DNA of 64,000 nucleotides from Verrucomicrobiota bacterium (GTDB lineage: Bacteria > Verrucomicrobiota > Verrucomicrobiia > Limisphaerales > UBA1319). Of this stretch, positions 53,977 through 62,981 are shown piece by piece (position 1 is the stretch's first letter; the number at the start of each line of letters is the position of its first letter). The notes beneath the pieces are model-generated. The model was not told the DNA's origin. It worked only from the letters and a program-made list of their open reading frames with translations, and did no database searches. The position numbers were made by a program, and so were the translations under genes. The stretch lies in contig JAKLHY010000041.1 in the NCBI GenBank assembly GCA_022709905.1, forward strand, positions 1 to 64,000, written 5' to 3'.

Positions 53977-56103
53977 ATGCCCAAATTCCATTCCGACATC
54001 CTTATGAAAAATCCCGTATTAACAGGACAGCGACACGACTGGAACGAATCAGAGCGCGGTCATGGGGTGGAGCCTTTACCCGCGGCCGATGGCCATTTCA
54101 AGATAGGCTTAGGCGATGCAATGGGTCTATCGGGCACAGCGGCGCTCCGAAGGGTCGCAGAAGCGTTAAGGGTCTGTTCAAAAATAACTTCGGGTTTTGG
54201 CGGGAGCGCCACCGGGCCAGATGCGAGGCGGGTGGGCGGGAGTGTATCCTCTGCGATACTCGACTGCCCGCCCAACGACGCAGAGGGTCCGGTGCCGCCC
54301 CGCCCCTTTGGGCTGGGGCTCTTTGGCTGGCTGGCTTCGTGGCTCATTCCTTACAGACCCCTGCGGGTATGCTCGTCATTCGCGCCTCGCCAGCCAGCCA
54401 AACTGCCGCCAGCAAAACCCGAAGTTATTTTTGAACAGACCCTAAGAACGATTCTCCTGATCATCACCATGCTGGGCGGCACGTTCTTGAGCGCGGCTGA
54501 ATCCCACTCCTCCCCGGGGCCGGCTCCATACCCTGACCGCATGGCGTGGTGGGGAGACGCGCGGTTCGGCCTCTTCATTCATTGGGGGCCCGTATCGCTC
54601 AAAGGCACCGAGATTGGATGGTCACGGGGAGGAGATCGGCGCGGCTACGGATCGAAAGGCAACGAAGTCCCGGCTGAAGTCTATGACAATCTCTACAAGG
54701 AGTTCAATCCGACCCGGTTCAACGCGCGGGAGTGGGTCGCCATTGCCAAGGCTGCCGGCATGAAATACCTCGTGTTCACAAGCCGCCATCACGATGGCTT
54801 CAGCATGTTCGACACCCAGGCTAATAACCACAAGATCACGAATCCCGACAGTCCGTTCCGACGCGATGTTGTCAAGGAACTGGCCGAAGCCTGCCACCAA
54901 GCCGGCTTGCGGTTCGGGCTATATTACTCGCAGCCGAATTGGCAGCACCCCGACGCTTTCACCTCCGACCGCCATGAGCGTTACCTCGCCTATCTCAAAC
55001 AGCAGGTGACCGAGCTATGCTCGAACTACGGACGACTTGACATCTTCTGGTTCGATGGCCTCGGCAAGCCGGCCCCGGAATACGACGGCGCGGGATTGGT
55101 CAAGATCATCCGCGGCCTCCAGCCCAGCATCGTGATCAACGACCGCACGGGTTTGCCCGAGGATCACGATACTCCCGAACAACGGGTGGGCAAATACCAG
55201 GACCAGCGTCCGTGGGAATCCTGCATCACCATCTGCCGCCAGTGGGCCTGGAAACCGAACGACGATATGAAATCCCTCAAAGAATGCCTCCAAACCCTAG
55301 TGCTGTGCGCCGGCGGAGACGGCAACCTGCTGTTCAACGTCGGTCCGATGCCCGATGGCCGCATCGAACCCCGGCAAGTGGAGCGTTTGAAGGAAATGGG
55401 AGGCTGGCTCGCACGAAACGGCGAAAGCGTCTATGGCACCCGCGGCGGCCCATGGAAACCCACTCGGACCTTTGCCAGCACGCGCAAAGGCAACAACGTC
55501 TTTCTGCACGTCTTCCGTTGGGATAGCGACACAATTGCGCTGCCGGATGTGTCCCGAACCGTGAAACGGGCGTCGTTGCTGAACGGGGGCAAAGTCGAGT
55601 TCAAACAATCCGATGGCAAGCTCGCGCTCAGCGTACCGCCAGCGGAACAAGATCCGGTGGACACGGTCGTTCGGCTGGAACTCGACGGCTCAGCGATGGA
55701 GATCCCGGTCATCACCCCGTCGCCCTCCGTGCGAGCCACCACCTCGAATGTTTACCAGAACCAGGTTCATGAGTATGGCCCCGAGATGGCCTTTGACCAC
55801 GACAACAGCACCCGCTGGGCCACCGATGCCGGCACGCGCCAGGCTTGGATTGCGGCCGACTTTGGCAAACCTTTCACCGTCCAGCGCGTGCGCATCGAGG
55901 AATCCATTGCCGAACGCATCCAAAAGTTCGAATTCCAATATCGCGAGGGCGCCCAATGGAAAACCCTTTTTACCGGCGGGAAAATCGGATACTGGTTCCA
56001 ACAGAAGCTGGATCAACCGGTGAAAGCCCAGGAATTCCGCCTGAACATTCTCGAATCCACCGACGGTCCGACCCTTTCGGAAATCGAGCTGATTGAGAAT
56101 TGA
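53977..56103 (+). CDS. Alpha-L-fucosidase (GH29) with F5/8C domain; structured element in its 5' part
   Basis: The frame is open from ATG 53977 (or 54004) through the structured element at 54168-54445. The recognisable protein starts only after it: TILLIITMLGGTFLSAAES is the core of a signal peptide, so the element probably inserted at or just before the original start. If translation began at ATG 54469 the signal would be too short. GH29 domain: MAWWGDARFGLFIHWGPVSLKG, SRHHDGFSMFDT, catalytic Asp in DIFWFDGLG, GGDGNLLFNVGPMPDG. C-terminal discoidin-like F5/8C: FDHDNSTRWATDAG to GPTLSEIELIEN. Releases alpha-L-fucose. The symporter follows 35 bp downstream. Confidence 0.88.
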   Translation: MPKFHSDILMKNPVLTGQRHDWNESERGHGVEPLPAADGHFKIGLGDAMGLSGTAALRRVAEALRVCSKITSGFGGSATGPDARRVGGSVSSAILDCPPNDAEGPVPPRPFGLGLFGWLASWLIPYRPLRVCSSFAPRQPAKLPPAKPEVIFEQTLRTILLIITMLGGTFLSAAESHSSPGPAPYPDRMAWWGDARFGLFIHWGPVSLKGTEIGWSRGGDRRGYGSKGNEVPAEVYDNLYKEFNPTRFNAREWVAIAKAAGMKYLVFTSRHHDGFSMFDTQANNHKITNPDSPFRRDVVKELAEACHQAGLRFGLYYSQPNWQHPDAFTSDRHERYLAYLKQQVTELCSNYGRLDIFWFDGLGKPAPEYDGAGLVKIIRGLQPSIVINDRTGLPEDHDTPEQRVGKYQDQRPWESCITICRQWAWKPNDDMKSLKECLQTLVLCAGGDGNLLFNVGPMPDGRIEPRQVERLKEMGGWLARNGESVYGTRGGPWKPTRTFASTRKGNNVFLHVFRWDSDTIALPDVSRTVKRASLLNGGKVEFKQSDGKLALSVPPAEQDPVDTVVRLELDGSAMEIPVITPSPSVRATTSNVYQNQVHEYGPEMAFDHDNSTRWATDAGTRQAWIAADFGKPFTVQRVRIEESIAERIQKFEFQYREGAQWKTLFTGGKIGYWFQQKLDQPVKAQEFRLNILESTDGPTLSEIELIEN
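54168..54445 (+). repeat. Structured 277-bp element, full copy B
   Basis: Outer arms AAGGGTCTGTTCAAAAATAA (54168-54187, continuing through CTTCGGGTTTT) and its complement ending 54445, 30 of 31 paired. Branch 1: CACCGG (54210-54215) with CCGGTG (54289-54294), GGGCGGG (54234-54240) with CCCGCCC (54267-54273), apical GTATC/GATAC (54244-54259). Inner stem TTGGCTGGCT (54323-54332) with AGCCAGCCAA (54392-54401), core 54333-54391. Lies inside the 5' end of a fucosidase reading frame. Confidence 0.85.
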
Positions 56104-56137
56104 CCCGGCTTCAACTCCATTGCCAACCAGTCTCCAC

Positions 56138-57832
56138 ATGAACTCATCCATGAGCTCCTTCGACTGGGTCGTCATCATCCTCTATCTCCTGGCCGTCGTG
56201 GGGCTGGGGGTTGCGGCTGGATTCCTCCGTCGGAAAGGCGAAACCGGCGGTGAGGGCGGCCACTATTTTCTGGCGGGCAACACGCTGGCCTGGCCGGTCA
56301 TTGGCCTGGCGATGTTTGCGGCCAATATTTCGACAGTCCACCTGGTCAGCCTCGCCGAAGCGGCCTACAAATTCGGACTGGTGTTTGGCAACTTCGAGTG
56401 GATGGCCGGATTCACGCTGATCCTTCTTTCCTTATTCTTCGCCCCGCTCTACTTGCGCTCGAAGGTCGCCACGCTCCCGGACTTTTTGGAGCGCCGTTTC
56501 AATCGGGGTTGCCGGGATGTCCTGTCGGTGGTCTCTCTATTCTCGGCCATCGTCATTCATATGGGGGTGGCGCTTTATACAGCCGCCTGGGTGCTGCGCG
56601 GCATTCTGGGGCTGCCTCCGGGAGCGACGCTGCTTGGCATGGACGCGTTGATGCTGTTCATCATCGTCCTGGGATTGCTGACCGGGATATACACGATGGT
56701 AGGCGGCCTGCTGGCGGTGGTGTGGACTGAGAGCCTTCAGACGGTGCTGCTGCTCGTCGGCGCCATCGTGATCACCGCCGTCGGTTATCTCAAGATCGGG
56801 GGATGGTCCGAACTGGCCCATACGCTGGCCTCCAACGCCCATCCGCTCGCCGGCGTGGAGAATAGCCAGGTCACCTGGGGCACCGCCAACTTTCTGAACA
56901 TGGCCCGCACAGCGGATGATCCTTCCGGGCTCGCTTGGTACTCGATCCTGCTCGGCTATCCGGTCCTGGGCATCTGGTATTGGTGTTGCGACCAGACCAT
57001 TGTGCAGCGCGTGCTTGCCGCGAAGAACGAGAAACATGCCCGGCTCGGTCCGTTATTCTGCGCGTTCCTCAAGATCTGGCCGGTATTCTTTTTTGTGCTC
57101 CCGGGAATTATCTGTGTCGCGCTGGTCCAAAAAAACGCCTTCGGCGGCGCCGCCCCCCAAACGGCTGCCGACACGTACACCTTTCTCATCACGCACCTGC
57201 TGCCCATCGGCCTGAAAGGCCTGGTGGCGGCCGCCATGCTCGCGGCTGCGATGCAAACCTGCTCGGCAGCCCTGAACTCGACCGCCACTCTCGTCGCTTA
57301 CGATCTGTTCAAACGTCACAAGCCCGATATCAGTGACCACAGGCTCGTGCAAATCGGGAAATGGACCACGGTCATCGGCACGCTGCTGGCCATTGTGGCA
57401 TCGCCCCTGTTCGGTCATTACACCACCATCTTCGAAGGCATTAACAAACTCATTTCCTATGTCGCCCCCCCGATCACCACGGTCTTCCTGCTGGGCGTCT
57501 TTTGGAAACGCGCCTCGGGACGGTCTGCGTTGATCACCCTGATCGCCGGCATGGGACTGGGGGCGGTGATGTTTGTCGTGGACTGGAACGGCCTTTACAA
57601 GGGCGATTTCATGCTGATCGCCTTTCTGCTGTTTGCGGCCTGTCTCGTCATCATGATCATGACCACCTGCCTGTTTCCCGAGCCGCTGAAACGAGAAGCG
57701 CGACCGCTCATCTGGGAGGATTGGCGCGAACCTTTGCGCGGCGAGGCCCAGGGTCACGGCCTGGGCAATTATCGCCTCGCCTCGGTGGCCGTTCTGGGGA
57801 TCTTCGCGGCGCTCTACCTGGTGTTCCATTAA
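56138..57832 (+). CDS. Sodium:solute symporter (SSS family), sugar type
   Basis: 564 residues from ATG 56138 (MNSSMSSFDWVVI; a second ATG at 56150 is possible). About fourteen membrane helices of the LeuT-type SSS fold. VAAGFLRRKGETGGEGGHYF then AGNTLAWPVIGLAMFAANIS is the SGLT-like helix 1, and LASSTATLVAY-like AALNSTATLVAYDLFK with CSAALNS sits in helix 8 where Na2 ligands lie. Relatives carry glucose, galactose, rhamnose or sialic acid. Between two fucosidases and a mutarotase, an L-fucose or L-rhamnose substrate is plausible. Confidence 0.9.
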   Translation: MNSSMSSFDWVVIILYLLAVVGLGVAAGFLRRKGETGGEGGHYFLAGNTLAWPVIGLAMFAANISTVHLVSLAEAAYKFGLVFGNFEWMAGFTLILLSLFFAPLYLRSKVATLPDFLERRFNRGCRDVLSVVSLFSAIVIHMGVALYTAAWVLRGILGLPPGATLLGMDALMLFIIVLGLLTGIYTMVGGLLAVVWTESLQTVLLLVGAIVITAVGYLKIGGWSELAHTLASNAHPLAGVENSQVTWGTANFLNMARTADDPSGLAWYSILLGYPVLGIWYWCCDQTIVQRVLAAKNEKHARLGPLFCAFLKIWPVFFFVLPGIICVALVQKNAFGGAAPQTAADTYTFLITHLLPIGLKGLVAAAMLAAAMQTCSAALNSTATLVAYDLFKRHKPDISDHRLVQIGKWTTVIGTLLAIVASPLFGHYTTIFEGINKLISYVAPPITTVFLLGVFWKRASGRSALITLIAGMGLGAVMFVVDWNGLYKGDFMLIAFLLFAACLVIMIMTTCLFPEPLKREARPLIWEDWREPLRGEAQGHGLGNYRLASVAVLGIFAALYLVFH

Positions 57833-57843
57833 GACAATCCTTT

Positions 57844-58245
57844 ATGAAAAACCTCCTTTGTCTGCTGTCGGTCCTTTTCCTCGCTGGTTGTGCGACTCAA
57901 AAAAGCCCGCAACGTTACGCTTGGATCACGGGCCTCAAAACCGATAAAGCCGCCTATTACCGCGAACTCCATGCGCATCCCTGGCCCACCGTCAACCAGA
58001 CGATCAAGGAGTGCCATATTCAAAACTTCTCCATCCACGAGTGCGAGATTGACGGCAAGCTTTATCTGTTTGCCTATCTCGAATACACCGGCAAGGATTT
58101 CGAAGCGGACATGAAGAAAATGGCTGCCGATCCTGAGACTCAGCGCTGGTGGAAAGAGACCGATCCCTGCCAGTCTCCCCTGCCCCCCGCCGCGGCCCAA
58201 GGCAAAATTTGGACCGACACCCACGAGCTGTATTTTCTGAAATAA
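57844..58245 (+). CDS. L-rhamnose/L-fucose mutarotase family lipoprotein
   Basis: 133 residues. The first 16 residues (MKNLLCLLSVLFLAGC) form a lipoprotein signal with lipobox LAGC. The rest is the RhaM fold: RYAWITGLKTDKAAYYRELHAHPW, KECHIQNFSIHECEIDGKLYLFAYLEYTGKDFEADM and TQRWWKETDPCQSPLP, with the Tyr-x-x-x-His and WW residues of the active site. Mutarotases interconvert alpha and beta anomers. An exported lipoprotein form is unusual because the known enzyme is cytoplasmic. It starts 11 bp after the symporter stop, so it probably works with the transporter on periplasmic sugar. Confidence 0.9.
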   Translation: MKNLLCLLSVLFLAGCATQKSPQRYAWITGLKTDKAAYYRELHAHPWPTVNQTIKECHIQNFSIHECEIDGKLYLFAYLEYTGKDFEADMKKMAADPETQRWWKETDPCQSPLPPAAAQGKIWTDTHELYFLK

Positions 58246-58319
58246 TTCGGGCCCCGGGCCGCCGAAGCCACCTTCGCCATGAGAAGTTCCGAACCAATCA
58301 ACCCGTTTGACCAACCCAT

Positions 58320-61142
58320 ATGAAAACCACTTTGATGGGGGGGCTCATTGCCCTTCTCAGTCTGGCCTCATTCACTGGAAGGTCCGCGCCCGTTGATCGC
58401 TACAACATCGTGTGGGATTCTCCCAGCCCGAACCACCATGGCTCGATGCCGCTCGGCAACGGCGACATCGCCCTCAATGCCTGGATGACCCGCGACGGCG
58501 ACCTGCACTTTTACATCGGCAAAACCGATGCCTGGGACGATAACGCCCGACTGGTCAAAGTCGGCAAGGTGCGCGTCCATTTCGAACCCAATCCTGTCGC
58601 GGCGGATGAACCGTATCGACAGGCATTGAAACTCAACGAGGGTTGCCTCGAAATTACCACGGGCAAATCCGCCGAGTGCCGGCTCCGCCTGTGGGTCGAC
58701 GCTCATCACCCCGTCATCCACTTAACCGCCGACAGCGTGACGCCGTTCGAAGCCACGGCCGTCGTGGAAATCTGGCGGACCCACCGGCAGGAACTGACTG
58801 AACTTCAGACCAGTGATGTATTGCTGAACCTGAAAACAACCGACCAGAAACAGGTCCCGGCAATCCTTGAACCGGACACCGTGCTCTCGAATCAACCCAA
58901 TCGCATCGGCTGGCTTCATCACAACATCAAGTCGGTCGGACCTCGCATGCTGGCTGAAATTCAAGGCCTGACCGGTTTTGGCCAGCCTGATCCCCTCTTG
59001 CATCGCACCTTCGGGGCCATGATCACCGCCGACAAAGGCCAGCGTCTGGACGACCGCCGATTGCGTTCTCCACGTGGCGCCTCCCATCGCTTCAGCGTCT
59101 TTGTGCTCACGCGTCATCCTTCCACACCCCAAGGCTGGCTGGCGGATATGGAGGAAACCATCCGCCGCGTGGAATCGCAGGCGTTTGATTCGCGTCTCAA
59201 GGCGCATGAGGCCTGGTGGAGGAGTTTCTGGGCGCGCAGCTGGATACGCGCCTCGGCCAGCGAGAATATGCAAGGACCGGCCGTATCCATTGTGCCGACG
59301 AATTCGAACCCCGTGCGCATCGGCATGGATCAACGCGGCGAAAGCCGGTTTCGCGGCGAGATCGGACGCCTGACCATTTTGGGCAAGCCCCTGGCGCAAA
59401 ACGAGATCGCCGCGGCGGCCGACCCGGACCGGCGCGCTTCTCCGTTAACAGAGATTGTAAAGTCAGCGCTCGCGAACACGGACGCCGACAACAGCGTCGC
59501 CTTTGCGATGATGAATCCAGCCCCTCAAATCCTCTCCAATTCCACCGCCTGGCACTTCCCCGCGGGCTTCACCCTCGAGGCCTGGGTCAAACCCGAGACG
59601 CTGGACTCCAAAGGCGCGCGGGTGGTGGACAAAATCACATCGAGCGCCAGTGATGGCTTTCTCCTGGACTCCTTTCCCGGCAACAGCCTGCGCCTCATTT
59701 GCGGCGAAATCCAACTCCAGCAGAAGGACGCTTTGCCCGCCGGCCAGTGGACGCATATCGCCGCTGTGGCGGACTCCGCAGCCGAGGGCTGCCGCCTTTA
59801 CCTCAACGGCAAATCCATCGCAGACACCACCGGCGCTGCTGTGGGAAACGAGGCTTTCTACGTCAGCCAGATGTATCACCTCCAACGGTTCATCACCGCG
59901 TGCGCCGGACGCGGGGCATATCCCATCAAATTCAACGGCACACTCTTCACGGTGCCCCCCGGGCCGACGGAGCAGGATCCCGACTATCGCCGCTGGGGCC
60001 CGGGTTATTGGTGGCAAAACACACGATTGCCTTACATCAGCCTCTGCGCCTCCGGCGACTTTGATCTTCAGCGCCCCCTCTTCCGCATGTATGCCGAGGA
60101 CCTGCTGTCGTTGTGCAAATATCGCACGAAGCTTTACCTCGGGCACGACGGGGCGTTTTACCCGGAATGCATCATGTTCTGGGGCGCCGTGTTCAGCGAG
60201 ACCTATGGATGGACGCCATTCGGTCAACGCCAGGATAAACTCCAGGAAAGCGGCTGGCACAAGTGGGAATGGGTCGGCGGCCTCGAACTCGCCTGGATGA
60301 TGCTTGACTACTTTGATCACACACTCGACCGCGATTTCCTCCAAAAGACAGCCCTGCCCTATACCCGTGAGGTTCTGTCCTTCTTCGATCAACATTATCC
60401 TGTGAACGCGGAAGGCAAGCTGGTCATGCATCCCTCACAGGCGCTGGAAACCTGGTGGCAGTGCACCAATGCCACCCCGGAACTCGCGGGCTGCGTCGCC
60501 CTCACCCAACGGCTGCTCGCCCTGCCCGCCGTCCTCGCTCCCCCCTTGGATCATGAACTCTGGAGCCGTCTTCAGGCCAAGCTCCCCCCCATTCCACTGC
60601 GTGAAATCCTTGGCCAGATGGCCCTCGCCCCCGCCGAGGCATTCGCCGACAAACGCAATATCGAAAACCCGGAACTCTACCCCGTCTTTCCCTTCCGCCT
60701 TTTCGCTTTCAACCGTCCCAATGCCCACTGGGCACTCGCTGCCCTTGAACATCGATGGGACCGCGGCAATCGCGGCTGGCGCCAGGACGACATTTTCATG
60801 GCTTACCTCGGCCAGACCGAAGACGCGCGCAAGGCAATCGTCAGCCGCGCGCGCAGTTACGATCGCGGCGAGCGTTTTCCCGCCTTTTGGGGGCCGAACT
60901 ATGATTGGACGCCAGACCAAGACCACGGGGGCGTTTTGATGAAGGCGTTTCAGGCCATGCTGATGCAGACGGACGGGGAGAAAATCTTCCTCCTGCCAGC
61001 TTGGCCCAGGGATTGGGATGTGGAGTTCAAACTCCATGCGCCGCAACAAACCGTGATTGAAGGGATCTATCGGGACGGTAAAATGGTGTCCATGAAAGTC
61101 GCGCCGGACTCGCGACGGGACCATGTGATTATAACCCCCTAG
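58320..61142 (+). CDS. DUF5703/GH95-like secreted glycosidase with inserted LamG domain
   Basis: 940 residues with a signal peptide (ending GRSAPV). The N-terminal beta-sandwich begins YNIVWDSPSPNHHGSMPLGNGDIALNAWM, as in DUF5703 and GH95-related proteins. Residues about 330-510 hold a LamG-like domain (FTLEAWVKPETLDSKGARVV, RLYLNGKSI), inserted before the helical barrel. The (alpha/alpha)6 part has YYWGAVFSETYGWTPFG-like FWGAVFSETYGWTPFG, WVGGLELAWMMLDYFD and PSQALETWWQ. GH95 members are fucosidases or galactosidases; the exact activity here is unproven. It follows the mutarotase by 74 bp. Confidence 0.8.
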   Translation: MKTTLMGGLIALLSLASFTGRSAPVDRYNIVWDSPSPNHHGSMPLGNGDIALNAWMTRDGDLHFYIGKTDAWDDNARLVKVGKVRVHFEPNPVAADEPYRQALKLNEGCLEITTGKSAECRLRLWVDAHHPVIHLTADSVTPFEATAVVEIWRTHRQELTELQTSDVLLNLKTTDQKQVPAILEPDTVLSNQPNRIGWLHHNIKSVGPRMLAEIQGLTGFGQPDPLLHRTFGAMITADKGQRLDDRRLRSPRGASHRFSVFVLTRHPSTPQGWLADMEETIRRVESQAFDSRLKAHEAWWRSFWARSWIRASASENMQGPAVSIVPTNSNPVRIGMDQRGESRFRGEIGRLTILGKPLAQNEIAAAADPDRRASPLTEIVKSALANTDADNSVAFAMMNPAPQILSNSTAWHFPAGFTLEAWVKPETLDSKGARVVDKITSSASDGFLLDSFPGNSLRLICGEIQLQQKDALPAGQWTHIAAVADSAAEGCRLYLNGKSIADTTGAAVGNEAFYVSQMYHLQRFITACAGRGAYPIKFNGTLFTVPPGPTEQDPDYRRWGPGYWWQNTRLPYISLCASGDFDLQRPLFRMYAEDLLSLCKYRTKLYLGHDGAFYPECIMFWGAVFSETYGWTPFGQRQDKLQESGWHKWEWVGGLELAWMMLDYFDHTLDRDFLQKTALPYTREVLSFFDQHYPVNAEGKLVMHPSQALETWWQCTNATPELAGCVALTQRLLALPAVLAPPLDHELWSRLQAKLPPIPLREILGQMALAPAEAFADKRNIENPELYPVFPFRLFAFNRPNAHWALAALEHRWDRGNRGWRQDDIFMAYLGQTEDARKAIVSRARSYDRGERFPAFWGPNYDWTPDQDHGGVLMKAFQAMLMQTDGEKIFLLPAWPRDWDVEFKLHAPQQTVIEGIYRDGKMVSMKVAPDSRRDHVIITP

Positions 61143-61156
61143 AAAACCTCGAAGGC

Positions 61157-62980
61157 ATGAGCATTCTCAGCCGCACTCCTGTTCTTGGGATCGTTCTTCA
61201 ACGCTTTGGCGCCATATGCGCCACCCTGCGCTTGGCGCCTCGAAAAATGGTCCCTCGCTGGTCCTGGCTCTCCAGCATTACGGTGTTGCTATGGTTCACC
61301 ACCCTGGCACTTCCCGCAGCCGATTCCAGGACACCTTCGGCAGCGACAGTCCCGCGGCCTTATCCCGACCGTCTTCGATGGTGGGCGGATGCGCGTTTCG
61401 GCATCTTCATCCACTGGGGGCCGGTCAGCCTCAAAGGCACGGAGATCAGCTGGTCTCGTGCCAACACCAATCCTAAGTGTCCGAACCAGGGCTCCATTCC
61501 CGCGGCCGTCTATGACAACCTCTACAAGGACTTCAATCCGAGAAATTTCGACGCGGCGCAATGGGTGAGCCTTATGAAGGCCGCAGGCGCAAAATACATC
61601 GTCCTGACCGCAAAGCACTGCGACGGTTTCCTGCTCTGGCACTCAAAGGCCAGCGACTACAACATGGCCTCGACCCCTTTCCAACGGGACATCTGCGCTG
61701 AGTTATCGAAGGCCACCCGGGCACAAGGCATGAAGATCGGTTGGTATTTCTCCCCGATGGACTGGCGTGATCCCGACTTTCGCACGGAGCGCAACGGACT
61801 CTTTCTCGCACGAATGCAACTGGAACTGCGCGAGTTGTTGAGCCACTACGGCCTAATCGATCTGCTCTGGTTTGATTGGGACGGACGCGAACCGCTCTAC
61901 AACCAGCCGGAAACTTACGCGCTTGTGAAGCGCCTTCAACCCCAGGCCATCATCAACAACCGGCTCGACCTTGGCAAAGACAACAACGATCGCCAAATCC
62001 TCTCCTCCAACGCCGATTACTATACGCCCGAGCAGCACGTGGGCGCTTATGACGACCAATGCCCGTGGGAATCCTGCATGACCACATCACGCAAAAACCA
62101 GTGGGCCTGGGGGGGAGATCAGGACGGTGTAAAGTCCGCCGACGACTGCCTCCGGATGTTGATCCGTTGCGCGGGCGGTGATGGCAACATGCTTCTGAAT
62201 GTCGGTCCAACGCCCACCGGGGAGATCGCGCCCGAACAAGCCAGCTTGCTCCGTCAAATGGGCCGTTGGCTGGCGCAAAATGATGAGAGCATTTTCGCGA
62301 CGCGCGGCGGCCCGTTTAAGCCGGGGGACTACGGCGTCTCAACCCGCAAGGGCAACACGATCTACCTCCACATCCTCGACTGGATCGATGACGCAGTGAG
62401 GCTGCCAGCGATTCCGGCTAAGGTCATCCGTGGTCGTCTTCTCGGCGGTGGCACAGCCGAAGTTCGTCAAATAGCCGCGGGTCTTGAAGTCTTTGTTCCG
62501 GAAAGCGACCGCAAGCCGTTGGACACCATCGTGGCCCTCGAGTTGGACCGATCCGCGATCGACCTAGCCGCTGTGGAGGTTCCTGGCGTGTTGTCCCTGG
62601 CCACCCGCGCGAAGGCTATCGCCTCGAACACCTACCAGGAACAGGCCCAATTTGGCCCCGATCGCGCTGTGGATGGCAACAGTGACACGCGCTGGGCAAC
62701 CGACGCCGATGCCAAAGCCGCGTGGCTGGAGGTCGATCTTGGCAAGCCGATAAAGTTCGGCCGTGTCTATATAAAACAGGCCTATCCGGAGTTGAATCGC
62801 GTCCGCAAGTTCGCCATTGAGTCCTGGCAGAACGGGCAATGGAAAACCTGTTACCAGGGCGAAAACCTCGGAGCGAGCCTTTCGGTGAGGTTCGCTTCTG
62901 TCACAGCCCGGCGCGTTCGTCTCAACATCACCGAAGCCACCGAAGGCCCGACAATCTGGGAGTTTCAACTCTTTAAGTGA
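61157..62980 (+). CDS. Alpha-L-fucosidase (GH29) with F5/8C domain
   Basis: 607 residues from ATG 61157 (ATG 61250 is an alternative with a tidier signal, MVPRWSWLSSITVLLWF). GH29 barrel: LRWWADARFGIFIHWGPVSLKG, AKHCDGFLLWHSKASDYN, catalytic Asp in DLLWFDWDG, GGDGNMLLNVGPTPTG. C-terminal F5/8C-type module (DRAVDGNSDTRWATDADAKA to EGPTIWEFQLFK). Homologous to the 53977 gene but divergent, for example around the acid/base loop, so the two may prefer different linkages. It starts 14 bp after the previous stop, so the genes from 56138 on form one operon. Confidence 0.92.
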   Translation: MSILSRTPVLGIVLQRFGAICATLRLAPRKMVPRWSWLSSITVLLWFTTLALPAADSRTPSAATVPRPYPDRLRWWADARFGIFIHWGPVSLKGTEISWSRANTNPKCPNQGSIPAAVYDNLYKDFNPRNFDAAQWVSLMKAAGAKYIVLTAKHCDGFLLWHSKASDYNMASTPFQRDICAELSKATRAQGMKIGWYFSPMDWRDPDFRTERNGLFLARMQLELRELLSHYGLIDLLWFDWDGREPLYNQPETYALVKRLQPQAIINNRLDLGKDNNDRQILSSNADYYTPEQHVGAYDDQCPWESCMTTSRKNQWAWGGDQDGVKSADDCLRMLIRCAGGDGNMLLNVGPTPTGEIAPEQASLLRQMGRWLAQNDESIFATRGGPFKPGDYGVSTRKGNTIYLHILDWIDDAVRLPAIPAKVIRGRLLGGGTAEVRQIAAGLEVFVPESDRKPLDTIVALELDRSAIDLAAVEVPGVLSLATRAKAIASNTYQEQAQFGPDRAVDGNSDTRWATDADAKAAWLEVDLGKPIKFGRVYIKQAYPELNRVRKFAIESWQNGQWKTCYQGENLGASLSVRFASVTARRVRLNITEATEGPTIWEFQLFK

Positions 62981-62981
62981 T

